Shown here: positions 10,889 through 20,786 of the stretch, piece after piece
Layout: every line of letters starts with the position of its first letter
Position numbering within the stretch: position 1 is the stretch's first letter
Assembly: GCA_016946835.1 (NCBI GenBank)
Contig: JACVTC010000031.1
Location: 47,501 to 92,500, forward strand
DNA from: Neocallimastix lanati (nom. inval.)
Lineage: Eukaryota > Neocallimastigomycota > Neocallimastigomycetes > Neocallimastigales > Neocallimastigaceae
Reading direction: 5' to 3'
Length of the DNA stretch: 45,000 bases
Notes under the pieces: generated by a model
The model's input: the letters and a program-made list of their open reading frames with translations, nothing else
Told to the model about the DNA's origin: nothing
The model's database searches: none
Program-made: the position numbers and the translations under genes

Positions 10889-13800
10889 ATGCAAGACTTT
10901 AACTTAGCTAAGGACCAACGCCTCCATGGAAAATCCAACTTTAATGAGTGGAAATTCCTTATTGACAATGCCGCTAAACGTCAAGGTATTAAGGAATTCA
11001 TGGAAGTCGACGTCGTTGGAAAACTTAATGATGTAGGTTTTAATTACAACCCCAATGTCAACGATGTTATCAACAAGGTAATTACTAAATTAATTACCAA
11101 AATGTTACCGCAAGCTCCTGCCGCACCTATTCGAAACAATGCTGAGGTTAATCGAAACAATAATGTTGATATCAATACTCAGCTAACTAACTTTTTTGGT
11201 AATCCTCTTAATCATATCAGATTAGTTGAGGAAGCAGAAAGGATCGATGCTGACATGATACTCATGATCAGTAAGAATGTTGATGATTCTGTCTTAAGAG
11301 AAATCAGCAGACTTAATAATGGTTTCCGTATAATGGAAAGACTCAAATCAAAATATGGAAATTCAAATGCTGATATGGAATACTGGCTTAAAAGGTTAAG
11401 AAGTATTAAAGCCAGAGATAGAAATCAAATCATCGAAAAGCTAGAACTTATGAAAGAAACTTTCGATGATATGGAAGAACAACATGTGGAGATCACTGAT
11501 AAGGAAAAATTAAAATATCTCTATAACGTACTACCGGATGATTATAAAAATATCATTCAAATTAATTTGAATAGTGACCCTAATGTATATATTAATAATC
11601 TCAAAAGTTTTATTTATGCAAAATCTTACCTAGAAAATTGGGAAGATAACAAAACCATTGAAAAAGATGATCCAATGGATCTAGATTTTATCAGTAGAGG
11701 AAGAAGAACTAGTAATTCCTCAAAGAAAAATGAACACAACAACCATAATAACAAAAGCTCTAACTCTAAGAAAAGAGGAAAGCAAAATGGTAACCAATAT
11801 AACAATAATAATAAAGATAATAGTAACAAAGACAATAATAATAAATCATATTGTCACATTTGTGAAGTTAAAGGACACTCTACCAGAAACTGCATATATA
11901 ATATGAAGACGAAGTCAAATCATAATAAAGGGAGGCAAGAAAAGCTTCAAGTAAAGACCACATTAAATGATCATCCAAAGAAGTCTTTACATTTAATAAG
12001 TAAAATTTCTGATCCAGACAGTGCCAGTAGTTATGACGATAATTTTGATTTTGAAGACGCAAGGGCACTGATAGAAAAACAAGAAGAAATAAACATTAAC
12101 AATAAGGTTAAATTTTCTGGATTAATTGAATACGTGAATGATAGTTTTATTATTCCAAAGGAGATAACAATTCCTAATAAAAAAGAGGAATTATATGTAA
12201 ACAACATCAATTATTATGAAGAAAATGATAAGACTAGTGAATGGTTATATGATACTGGTGCTGGAGAACATATAACTAATGATTTTAATTTGCTAAATAA
12301 TTTTATTCACTGCAAAATAAAGTTAAGATGTGCCAATGGGACAATGTGTAGCTTCGAAGGATATGGTACTTACGAATGTTACATTAATGGAATATATTTA
12401 CGACTAGACAAGGTATTATATTCAAAATCTGCAACTAAAAATCTTATTAGTGGAATAGAACTGGCCAAAATAGGATATAGAGTCATTATTGACACTGATG
12501 ATTATACACGTGGTAGATTTAACTTATGGGGTCCAAATAATGTATATATAGGAACTTATTATTCTACAAATGATAATCAATTCTTAGTAAATACTTACAA
12601 GATTAATAAAAACTTTGAAGAAAAGGATAAAAATATTATGGCTTTAAACGAAGTTGATGAAAAAAGCCTTGAAATTTGGCATAGAAGACTAGGTCATTAT
12701 TACCTAGAAAACATAAACAAATATCTAAGTTTACACCAAATAAAAACTCCTAAATGCATAGAATGTAAAGTAGCTAAAATGTCAAGGAAATCACACGGAG
12801 GAAAAACACCGAAAGCTACGAAAATATTAGAAATAATACATTCAGACATTTCAGGTCCATACAATTCATCTATCAATAATAAAAAATACTTTATTACATT
12901 CATGGATGAATTCTCAAGAAAAGTATGGATATATACTTTAAAATCTAAAGCCGAAGCCCCCGAATTAATTGTGGAATTCTTCAAGTACTTAAATAACCAA
13001 TTTGAAGAATATAATATTAAAATATTTAAATCAGATGGAGGAAAGGAATTTAAAAATAAAACAGTTAATAAATACTGTAAAGAAAATGGAATAGAAAAAA
13101 CCTATTCTCCTCCAGGTTGTCCTGAAGTTAATGGAAAAGCTGAAAGAATAAACAGAACTCTTAGAAATTCAGCTAAAACTCTTCTATATTGGGCAGAATT
13201 ATCAGAAAACTTTTGGAATTTCGCCATAAAACAGGCATGCTACATATATAACTTAATTCCCCATTCAGGAAATAAATTTTTAATACCCAATGAAGTATTT
13301 TACAACAAAAAGGTAGAGTTAAAACATTTAAAAACCTTTGGTTGTGTGTGTTATTACAGGGATGATACACAACACAAATCAAAATTTTTACCAAATGCTA
13401 AGAAGGGCGTATTCTTGGGATTTGATGATAAAAAATATTCATATATTATCATGGATATTGAAAATAATAAAATACATTATACTAACGATGTAGAATTCGT
13501 TGAAGAAGAGCCTAGTAAACACAAATACGAAACAAGCAATTATAAAGACTCTTACTTCTCATTTATGAAAGACAACAATAGAAAAGATATGAATCCAGAA
13601 GATAATATTATAAATGAAGATAATAATATAAATGAAGATAATAATATGAACAATGAAAATAATTTTAATGGAAGAAACATCTTAAATGAAGAAAACAGTT
13701 TAAATGAAAATATTAATAATGAAAGGACTACTAATACAGAACATAAAAGTAATTACATTAAAAATAAGCATGTCAATAATATATCGTTAAATGAAGAAAA

Positions 13801-16483
13801 TCAAGAATTTGATAATAAAGATATAAACCAGAAAAATAACCATAATTTAAATAAAGATGTTGAAATTAATTCTAAAATTAATCCTGAAATTAAAAATAAA
13901 AATAATTGTGAATTTAAATTGAAATTCAATTTCAACAATGTTGACAAAAATAATTCTGAAAATAATTATTTGAATGAGATAAATAGAAATTTAGAAATAA
14001 TAAATAAAAATTATAATAAAAAGTTTAGAAATAATACTAAGAATACCAATTTTAATTCTAACATTATTGAAAAATATAAACCAGAAGATCCTGCTTACGC
14101 CGCCTCAACTTCCAGCAGGAACAAAGGAAAAGAAAAAATAACCGAATTTGAAAATTTTGATAAAAATAAAATATTTTTAAATAATGAAAAATCAAGCCAA
14201 AATTTACAGAATTTTACAATAAATAATAATAATATGAAAAAAAATTTTAATAATAAAAATTTTTCAAAAAATGATGAAAAAATTCAAGAAAATCTATTGG
14301 CTGAAGCAAAATCACATTCATATCATATCAAAAAATCTTCAAATAATTCAATAATAACATATGACAACAATAATGATTCACATAAATCTATTAATAATTC
14401 AAATAAATCAATGAATATCAAAAATTTACCAAAAAATGATCAAAATTTTATTAATAAAAATTTTTTATCGAAAAATAATAAATTAATTCAACAAAATTCA
14501 AAATCCAGCGACTCTATGAAGAAAAACTATAATTTCTCCACTCCTACAATAGATATCAATAATATTCCTTCAGATAATAAAAATACGGTAATGGAAAATC
14601 TTAAAAATATAACTCTTCCATATAATTTTAATCAGAATTTACCTTTAATAACCGATTCTTCAACCAACCAAATTTCTCAAAAATCAGACGAAATTTCACT
14701 TACTAATAATAACGAAATAAATAATAAATTTAGCAACAATAATATAGTAAACAAAGAAAATTATGCCCATAAATCTCTTATAGATGCATCAAGTGTTATT
14801 GATTTTAATAAAGATGAAATTATGGATGACATTGTAGCCAATACAGAATATGGCAACATCTATAAAAGACCACTTAGTCCAAAATATAAAGAGACTGCAC
14901 CTACTAATATTAGTTCTCGTAGAAAACTAGACCAAATCAACGACATTATTATTGCTTCTATATTTTGTCACATTCCTAATACATATGAAGAAGCAATAAA
15001 CAGTGAAGACAAAAATAACTGGATTGAGGCTATTAATGATGAACTTAATAACCTTTATTCTAATAATATTATGACTTTTGTTAAAAACGTACCTAAAAAC
15101 AAAAACATCATTACCACAAAATGGGTTTTCAACACTAAACGTGATTCAAATAATAATATTTATAAATATAAAGCTCGTTTAGTTGCTCGTGGATTTAAAC
15201 AAAAATGGGGAATCGATTATGAATTAACTTATTCCCCTACTCTAAACATTGATGGTCTTAAATTAATATTCGCTATTTCTGCTGCTCTTAAGTGGAATAT
15301 TTTCCAGCTAGATATAAAGGCCGCTTACCTTAATGCTCCGCTTGATAAAGATATTTATACTACTATTCCTAAAGGCGATACGCGCTTTGGGCGGGGATAT
15401 TGGAAGCTCAACAAAGCTTTGTATGGCCTTAAGCAATCTGGTAGACAATGGTATAATACCATTAGAAAATTCCTAATAAAAAATGAGTTCATTCAAATTA
15501 AATCCGAACAATGTATTTTCAAATTTACAAAAAATAATATAACAAAATGCATTATCGGCTTATACGTGGACGACATGGTCATCGCTGGAGAAAACAAATA
15601 CATTAAACAAATAATAAATAAAATAAAATCAAAATTTAAAATATCTAAATGTGATCCAATTGAATACATATTAGGAATTGAAGTAAAGAAAGAAAATAAT
15701 TCATATATTATTTCACAGAAAAATTTTATAAATAATATGTTATATAAATTTAATATTGATAATACAAAGAAAAGAAAAACACCATGTACTGGTGATAATA
15801 AAATATCAGAAAACAATAAACCTTTCGATAAAACAATCTACAAAAGCGCAATAGGTTCCTTAATATACCTTTCGAAATGTACTAGACCTGACATAGCTTT
15901 CGCTGTAAATAAAGCTTCAAGAAAATGTGAAAATCCAACTATATCGGATTGGAACAAAATAATAAATATTCTAAAATATATTAATAGTACCAAAGAATTT
16001 AAGATAGAATATAATGGAAAGGGGGAGCTTGTTGCATATACCGACTCTGACTTTGCCGGCTGTTTGGAAGATAGAAAATCTACCTCAGGAGGAATAATAC
16101 TTATGGGAACAAGTCCGATATGCTGGTTGTCCAAGAAACAAACAAGTGTTGCTACGTCTACTGCTGAAGCAGAGTACATAAGCACTTCAGAAAATATAAA
16201 GAAAATATTATGGATTAGAAATATAATAAAAGAAATTTTAAACAAATGGATAACTGTTAAAATCTATACAGATAATCAAGCAAGTAAGAAAATAATGGAG
16301 AACGGAGAAATAAATACAAAATTAAAGCATATAAGTGTAAGATATCATTTCAACAGGGACAATATTGCAAAGAAGAAAGTAAAATTAGAATATATTGATA
16401 CTGAAAACATGCTAGCGGACATATTAACCAAGGACTCAAATGGACCAAAGATACAAAAATTTACAAACAACATTTTTATCTAA
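10889..16483 (+). CDS. Gag-pol polyprotein of copia element 1 (1864 aa)
   Basis: One continuous frame. Gag occupies about 1-340, with a CCHC zinc knuckle C322-x2-C325-x4-H330-x4-C335. The aspartic protease motif is D455-T-G. The integrase zinc site is H598-x4-H603-x19-C623-x2-C626. The integrase catalytic triad is D653, D716, E752 (35 residues between the last two). Reverse transcriptase spans about 1370-1615 with YVDD at 1559-1562. RNase H has D1719/D1721 and E1760/E1762, with a TDNQAS motif near the C-terminus. The protein is much longer than usual copia polyproteins (about 1400 aa) because of an Asn/Lys-rich low-complexity segment at roughly 910-1330, between integrase and reverse transcriptase, with NEDNN-type iterations. 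The start codon lies 72 nt after the LTR. No frameshift between gag and pol is needed. Confidence 0.97.
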   Translation: MQDFNLAKDQRLHGKSNFNEWKFLIDNAAKRQGIKEFMEVDVVGKLNDVGFNYNPNVNDVINKVITKLITKMLPQAPAAPIRNNAEVNRNNNVDINTQLTNFFGNPLNHIRLVEEAERIDADMILMISKNVDDSVLREISRLNNGFRIMERLKSKYGNSNADMEYWLKRLRSIKARDRNQIIEKLELMKETFDDMEEQHVEITDKEKLKYLYNVLPDDYKNIIQINLNSDPNVYINNLKSFIYAKSYLENWEDNKTIEKDDPMDLDFISRGRRTSNSSKKNEHNNHNNKSSNSKKRGKQNGNQYNNNNKDNSNKDNNNKSYCHICEVKGHSTRNCIYNMKTKSNHNKGRQEKLQVKTTLNDHPKKSLHLISKISDPDSASSYDDNFDFEDARALIEKQEEININNKVKFSGLIEYVNDSFIIPKEITIPNKKEELYVNNINYYEENDKTSEWLYDTGAGEHITNDFNLLNNFIHCKIKLRCANGTMCSFEGYGTYECYINGIYLRLDKVLYSKSATKNLISGIELAKIGYRVIIDTDDYTRGRFNLWGPNNVYIGTYYSTNDNQFLVNTYKINKNFEEKDKNIMALNEVDEKSLEIWHRRLGHYYLENINKYLSLHQIKTPKCIECKVAKMSRKSHGGKTPKATKILEIIHSDISGPYNSSINNKKYFITFMDEFSRKVWIYTLKSKAEAPELIVEFFKYLNNQFEEYNIKIFKSDGGKEFKNKTVNKYCKENGIEKTYSPPGCPEVNGKAERINRTLRNSAKTLLYWAELSENFWNFAIKQACYIYNLIPHSGNKFLIPNEVFYNKKVELKHLKTFGCVCYYRDDTQHKSKFLPNAKKGVFLGFDDKKYSYIIMDIENNKIHYTNDVEFVEEEPSKHKYETSNYKDSYFSFMKDNNRKDMNPEDNIINEDNNINEDNNMNNENNFNGRNILNEENSLNENINNERTTNTEHKSNYIKNKHVNNISLNEENQEFDNKDINQKNNHNLNKDVEINSKINPEIKNKNNCEFKLKFNFNNVDKNNSENNYLNEINRNLEIINKNYNKKFRNNTKNTNFNSNIIEKYKPEDPAYAASTSSRNKGKEKITEFENFDKNKIFLNNEKSSQNLQNFTINNNNMKKNFNNKNFSKNDEKIQENLLAEAKSHSYHIKKSSNNSIITYDNNNDSHKSINNSNKSMNIKNLPKNDQNFINKNFLSKNNKLIQQNSKSSDSMKKNYNFSTPTIDINNIPSDNKNTVMENLKNITLPYNFNQNLPLITDSSTNQISQKSDEISLTNNNEINNKFSNNNIVNKENYAHKSLIDASSVIDFNKDEIMDDIVANTEYGNIYKRPLSPKYKETAPTNISSRRKLDQINDIIIASIFCHIPNTYEEAINSEDKNNWIEAINDELNNLYSNNIMTFVKNVPKNKNIITTKWVFNTKRDSNNNIYKYKARLVARGFKQKWGIDYELTYSPTLNIDGLKLIFAISAALKWNIFQLDIKAAYLNAPLDKDIYTTIPKGDTRFGRGYWKLNKALYGLKQSGRQWYNTIRKFLIKNEFIQIKSEQCIFKFTKNNITKCIIGLYVDDMVIAGENKYIKQIINKIKSKFKISKCDPIEYILGIEVKKENNSYIISQKNFINNMLYKFNIDNTKKRKTPCTGDNKISENNKPFDKTIYKSAIGSLIYLSKCTRPDIAFAVNKASRKCENPTISDWNKIINILKYINSTKEFKIEYNGKGELVAYTDSDFAGCLEDRKSTSGGIILMGTSPICWLSKKQTSVATSTAEAEYISTSENIKKILWIRNIIKEILNKWITVKIYTDNQASKKIMENGEINTKLKHISVRYHFNRDNIAKKKVKLEYIDTENMLADILTKDSNGPKIQKFTNNIFI

Positions 16484-16492
16484 AAATATTAT

Positions 16493-16503
16493 TTGAGGGG
16501 GAG
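16493..16503 (+). promoter_or_regulatory. Element 1 polypurine tract
   Basis: TTTGAGGGGGAG lies between the gag-pol stop and the first base of the 3' LTR. This is the expected place and composition for the plus-strand primer. A similar TTTGAGGGGAAG precedes the 3' LTR of element 5. Confidence 0.85.
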
Positions 16504-16827
16504 TGTTGACTGCACTCATAATTTAACTATATATATATTTAATTTATTTATTTATAGTATTTATTTATATTTATGTGTATTTATTTATTTATATTTAATG
16601 ATTACTTAAATGTATTATGATCTATCGTCTTGTATAAATCTATGTTAATTATCTTTTAATATTTATTTAATTAATTTTTAATTTATTTTATGTTATGGAA
16701 AACGCATGTAGTAACATGTGACTTTATTACTTATTTAAAGCTGAAAGATAGATCATACACTTATTTCCCTTGTATACCATATTCCATAAGGAATATTATT
16801 ATAAATCTAAATTTAATAAAGCTAACA
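16504..16827 (+). repeat. Element 1 3' LTR
   Basis: A 324-bp copy of the 5' LTR with one substitution, followed by the target duplication ATAAT (16828-16832). Confidence 0.96.
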
Positions 16828-16832
16828 ATAAT

Positions 16833-17470
16833 GACAGTAATAATTCCATTAAATAAATTTTGAACTTATTATAATATAAAATTTTTTTTGTTAGTTCTTT
16901 TACATTTAATATATTTATTTATATTTATATCATTTTATTATTATTTTTTTTTTATTATAAAAAATGAATTATATATCTACATTTTAATTATATATCTACA
17001 TAATTAATATTATATAATAAATAATATAAATTTTTTTCTGAAAATAATAGAAAATAATAAATAAAGTAGTTAAAAAGAAATTAATAAATGAGATTCTAAG
17101 AAAAAAAAAATTTTTTTTTTATTCTACTTTTTTAACTCTTTTAAAATAATAGTTTCAAAATATTATAATATTATCAAAATATTAAAATAAATTAGTAATA
17201 GAAAGTATTGTGTTTTATAAAATTATATTTCTGAAAGTGGTTTATTACAAAAAGTGACATTTTTTTTTTTTCTATTTTTATTTCACTTATGGAGTGTACA
17301 GCCTTCCCCACAGTAATAAATTACTAATTATTGAAATTAATTTTTAATTGATTCAAATAATTTATGATTAAGAAAAAACAAACTCTTTTTTTTTTTAGGA
17401 AAAATGTAATAAATAATAAAAAAAAATTTTTTTATATAAATACCATCAATTCTAATTAAAAATTTTTTTA
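16833..17470. other. AT-rich intergenic stretch
   Basis: No gene is visible. Near 17288-17315 there is a short GC-richer segment (GGAGTGTACAGCC, CTTCCCCACAG). Its first bases resemble the outer end of the inverted repeat at 38060, but no element can be delimited. Confidence 0.4.
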
Positions 17471-17695
17471 ATACTTTTTTTTTCTCCCCTCAAGGTATGA
17501 TAATATTGAAGTAATCACAACACTTCGGTAAGTTTCCCCGTAAGTTGATATTATTCCTGCTGGACAGCCTTACTGGGTGTTCAATATTGGTACTCTGACA
17601 TGCATATTGTTGCTGAGAATTTTCTAATATGTTTTTTCCTCATAGTGCTACTCCACTTCAAAGGGAAGTGAGACTGGAAATACTTTAAATATAAA
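17471..17695 (+). other. GC-richer island of unknown nature
   Basis: About 220 bp have clearly more G and C than everything around them, with no long frame on either strand. On the plus strand there are credible splice signals: CTCAAG then GTATGA; CTTCG then GTAAGT; CTGGACAG as acceptor; ATATTG then GTACTC; and a strong TTCTAAT branch-like motif with a pyrimidine run and CATAG. Joining them leaves an open frame of about 45 codons through 17,715. On the minus strand two short open stretches exist in different frames. It could be a gene fragment, an unrecognised structured RNA or a repeat; I cannot decide. Confidence 0.3.
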
Positions 17696-18344
17696 AAATA
17701 ATTTATTTAAATATTTAAATTGCCAGTAAATAATAAATTAATATTTTATATAGATAAAATGTTACAAATCATTATAAACAAAAATATAAATTATACAGAA
17801 TTAATAATTAATAATAGTCTATAATATTTTAAATGATTTAATAATTCTAAATAAATTATTATTATAATTTATTGTAATTAGTTAATAATTTGAGTTTCTC
17901 ACTTTTTAATATTCTAAATAAAATTCTTATATTGTGGCTTGTATATTATTTTAGCTATTAAATGAGTTTTTATGTTTAAGTATTATAAATATTTAAAATA
18001 ATTATTTGATTTAATATTAAGAATTATATAAATATAAATATAAATTAATAAGAATATAAAAAAAAAAAAATAAAAATAAATTCATGTTATAAATTTTATT
18101 AATTTCATAATTAAATAAATAATTAAATAAATATTAATTAAATAAATAATAAATATTCTTTTTTTTATATATACAATTTATTAATATTCAATTATAAAAA
18201 TAATTTTTTAAAATTCTTTTTTAATAGAATATATTATTATTTCTTTTGAAATAATATTTAATAATATTTAATTGAAATAATATGATTGTATAGAATATCT
18301 TAAAAATGTATGGCTTTATTTAAAAAATTTATACTACGCATTGG
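17696..18344. other. AT-rich intergenic stretch
   Basis: Apart from short A/T runs and AAATAATTAAATA repeats (18110-18150) I see nothing in it. Confidence 0.5.
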
Positions 18345-18606
18345 GAAATGCACTATTGCGAAATTTACGTCACCTTAAATAATAAAATTTAATTTATATA
18401 TTTAATAGGGTTAGAATACTATATGTTATATTAATAATTTTAAAGGGTGTGTAGGGACTATATATCCGCCTGTGCTATAGCACACGGAAGTGTTGTGACT
18501 ACCTTAATACTCCCATGTCTTGAGGGGGGCATAGGGCGATACACACCGGAAATTAAAAAAAATTATCAGTTTCATTTATTTCGGGAGGTGTGCATTTCAC
18601 AAAATG
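18345..18606. mobile_element. Small inverted-repeat element with a GC-rich structured core
   Basis: The left end TTGGGAAATGCAC...CGAAAT and the right end (reverse complement TTGTGAAATGCAC...CGAAAT) form imperfect ~24-bp inverted repeats. The right end also resembles the outer end of the 36.6-kb element (GAGGTGTGCATTTCACAAAAT versus GGAGGAGCATTTCGCAAAAT), so both may be MULE-family derivatives. The core 18445-18545 is GC-rich. GGTGTGTA pairs with TACACACC about 100 nt later, enclosing a hairpin whose stem is the palindrome TGTGCTATAGCACA flanked by CCG and CGG. No coding frame and no clear target duplication. Confidence 0.4.
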
Positions 18607-19665
18607 TGGCCTAAAATATTTTATAATATAAATATATAAATAAATAAAATAAGTAAATAAATGAAAAATATTAAATAAAAAAAAAAAAATAATAAATATG
18701 TTAAAAATGTTTTATTATTACTCTTTTATATTTTATCTTTATCTCTATCAATTTTTAGTTTTATTTTATTATTAAAATTTTAATAAAATAAAAAACTATA
18801 TATAATATTGATATTGATATTATTAATAAAAATAACTACATAAAATATTGATATTCTATATATATAATTATTTATTATTCAAAATAAATAATATATAATT
18901 TTTTAATATAACAGTAAATATGAAGATATGAAGTATATATTTGAAAATATTTTTTTTACTTCTTAATATTTGGAATGTTTATATTTATTCTGAATAAAAA
19001 ATTAGTGTTCATTATTCAATATTTTTAATTAGAAAAATAAAATATTTATTTATTTATTTATTTATTTATTATTTATTATTAATTATTTAATATTTAATAA
19101 TTATTATTTATTTTTTTAAAAATATTTTATAATAAAATATTTAAAGACTTATTTTAATTATTTTCAAAAATGATTTTTATTATTTATTTAATTACTTAAA
19201 TTACTTATAATTGGTTAAAAAATATATATATATTATTGTTTATTTATTTAATTCTTTTTTTTTTTCCTTGTTAGAAATAAAGATTATAATATTTAATACT
19301 ATTTAATATATGTATTCCTTAATATTTATTTATTTAGTTATATTAAATGCATTGTCATTATGGCTTGATCATTATGCATATTATATGATATACATATTGT
19401 AGCAGCATAAGATATTTATGTAATAACTTTATTAAATAATATAAAAATAATCCCTAATTATTAATAAATATAAATAAAAATAATAAACAAGTAATCTCAA
19501 GATTACATTCAAAATTATAAAATTTCTTAAAGTAACAATTTTAAATAAAATATTTATGAGAAATTTTTTTGATGGTTAAAATTTTAAAAAAAAAAATTAA
19601 TTCATATTTATTTATAGTTTTATAAATTTATTTATTTATAATTATATTTTTTTTAAAATAAATAA
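18607..19665. other. AT-rich intergenic stretch
   Basis: No gene seen. Contains an ATTT tetranucleotide run near 19045 and scattered homopolymers. Confidence 0.5.
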
Positions 19666-20017
19666 AAAATAAAAAAATGAAAAATAAAAAAATAAAAATA
19701 AAAATAAAAATAAAAAAATAAAAATAAAAATAAAAATAAAAATAAAAAATAAAAATAAAAATAAAAAAAAAAAATAAAAATAAAAATAAAAAAAAAAAAT
19801 AAAAATAAAAATAAAAAATAAAAATAAAAAATGAAAAATAAAAATAAAAAAAATAAAAATAAAAATAAAAATAAAAAATAAAAAATGAAAAATAAAAATA
19901 AAAAAAAAAAAAATAAAAATAAAAAATAAAAATAAAAAAAAAAAATAAAAATAAAAATAAAAATAAAAAAAAAAAAAATAAAAATAAAAAAAAAAAAAAT
20001 AAAAATAAAAATAAAAA
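19666..20017. repeat. (AAAAAT)n hexanucleotide array
   Basis: About 350 bp of A5T units with A-run expansions and occasional AAAAATG. The long minus-strand Phe/Tyr/Ile-only frame across it is an artefact of the repeat. Just right of it, 20064-20096 contains CTGAAATG and CCGAAATG, similar to the iterated unit of the inverted repeats at 36.6 and 38 kb. Confidence 0.9.
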
Positions 20018-20339
20018 TGAGGTGGCGTTAAATTACTAATTAAATTTTTATTTATTAACCACGTTCTGAAATGTAACAATCCGAAATGCAACACATTCTT
20101 AAAAATTTAATTAAAAGAGTATCAATAATTTACTCTAATCTTTTGTAGAAATTAATTAGCCTATTATTATATTATTATTGTTGTTGTTGTTATAATATTA
20201 ATAAATTTTAATATATTAATTTATATTTTACTTGATCATTTATTCATGTATTACAATGTGGCTTGTAAAAATAAATGAATAGTAATAGGGTTAAATTTAT
20301 TTTTATTTTTATTTTTTTTTATTTTTTTAATTTTAAAAA

Positions 20340-20740
20340 CATTTACAGTAAAAAAAAAATATATATATAATAAAGTAAATAAAAAATAAATAAAAATAAA
20401 TAAAAAATAAATAAAAATAAATAAAAAATAAAAAAAATAAATAATAAAGTAAAATATAAAATATAAAAAAAAAATAATAAAGTAAAATATAAAATATAAA
20501 AAAATAAATAATAAAGTAAATTATAAAATAAAAAAAAAAAAGTAAAATATAAAATAAAAAAAAATAAATAATAAAGTAAATTATAAAATATAAAAAAAAA
20601 AAAGTAAAATATAAAATAAAAAAAAAAGTATAAAATAAAATATAAGATAAAAAAAGTAAATAATAAAGTAAAATATAAGATAAAAAAAAAAGAATAAAAT
20701 AAAATATAAGATAAAAAAAAATAGATTAAATCAAAAAAAA
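20340..20740. repeat. Minisatellite of AAAGTAAAATATAAAATA-type units
   Basis: Units built from AATAAAGTAAAATATAAAAT with variable A runs recur about ten times immediately upstream of the transposase gene start at 20787. The first part (20375-20440) is an AAATAAATAA variant. Confidence 0.8.
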
Positions 20741-20786
20741 TTAAAAAATAAAAAATAAAACTTTTAATTTAAAATATTTATAATAA

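Larger units (their letters stand above)
10493..16827 (+). mobile_element. Intact Ty1/copia LTR retrotransposon (element 1, 6335 bp)
   Basis: The 324-bp LTRs at both ends differ at a single base (G in the 5' copy, A in the 3' copy, within ATTATTATA[G/A]ATCTAAA). Ends are TGTT...AACA. The 5-bp target duplication ATAAT lies at 10488-10492 and 16828-16832. A primer-binding site, one long gag-pol frame and a purine tract are present in canonical order. Integrase lies before reverse transcriptase, which places it in Ty1/copia (Pseudoviridae-type) rather than Ty3/gypsy. Near-identical LTRs and an uninterrupted frame indicate a recent insertion that may still be competent. Confidence 0.96.

Noticed and set aside
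11626-16245. Six minus-strand frames of 62-135 codons
   Set aside because: They lie wholly inside the copia gag-pol gene and are its antisense shadows (Leu-rich opposite Asn/Lys-rich segments).
17471-17695. Spliceosomal or other standard small RNA (U1-U6, U3, RNase P, SRP)
   Set aside because: I tried to match characteristic boxes of each and found none; the identity is left open.
19642-20094. 150-codon minus-strand frame of Phe, Tyr and Ile
   Set aside because: It is a translation of the (AAAAAT)n hexanucleotide array. The same holds for the plus-strand frames at 37244-37867 and the minus-strand frame at 38846-39079.
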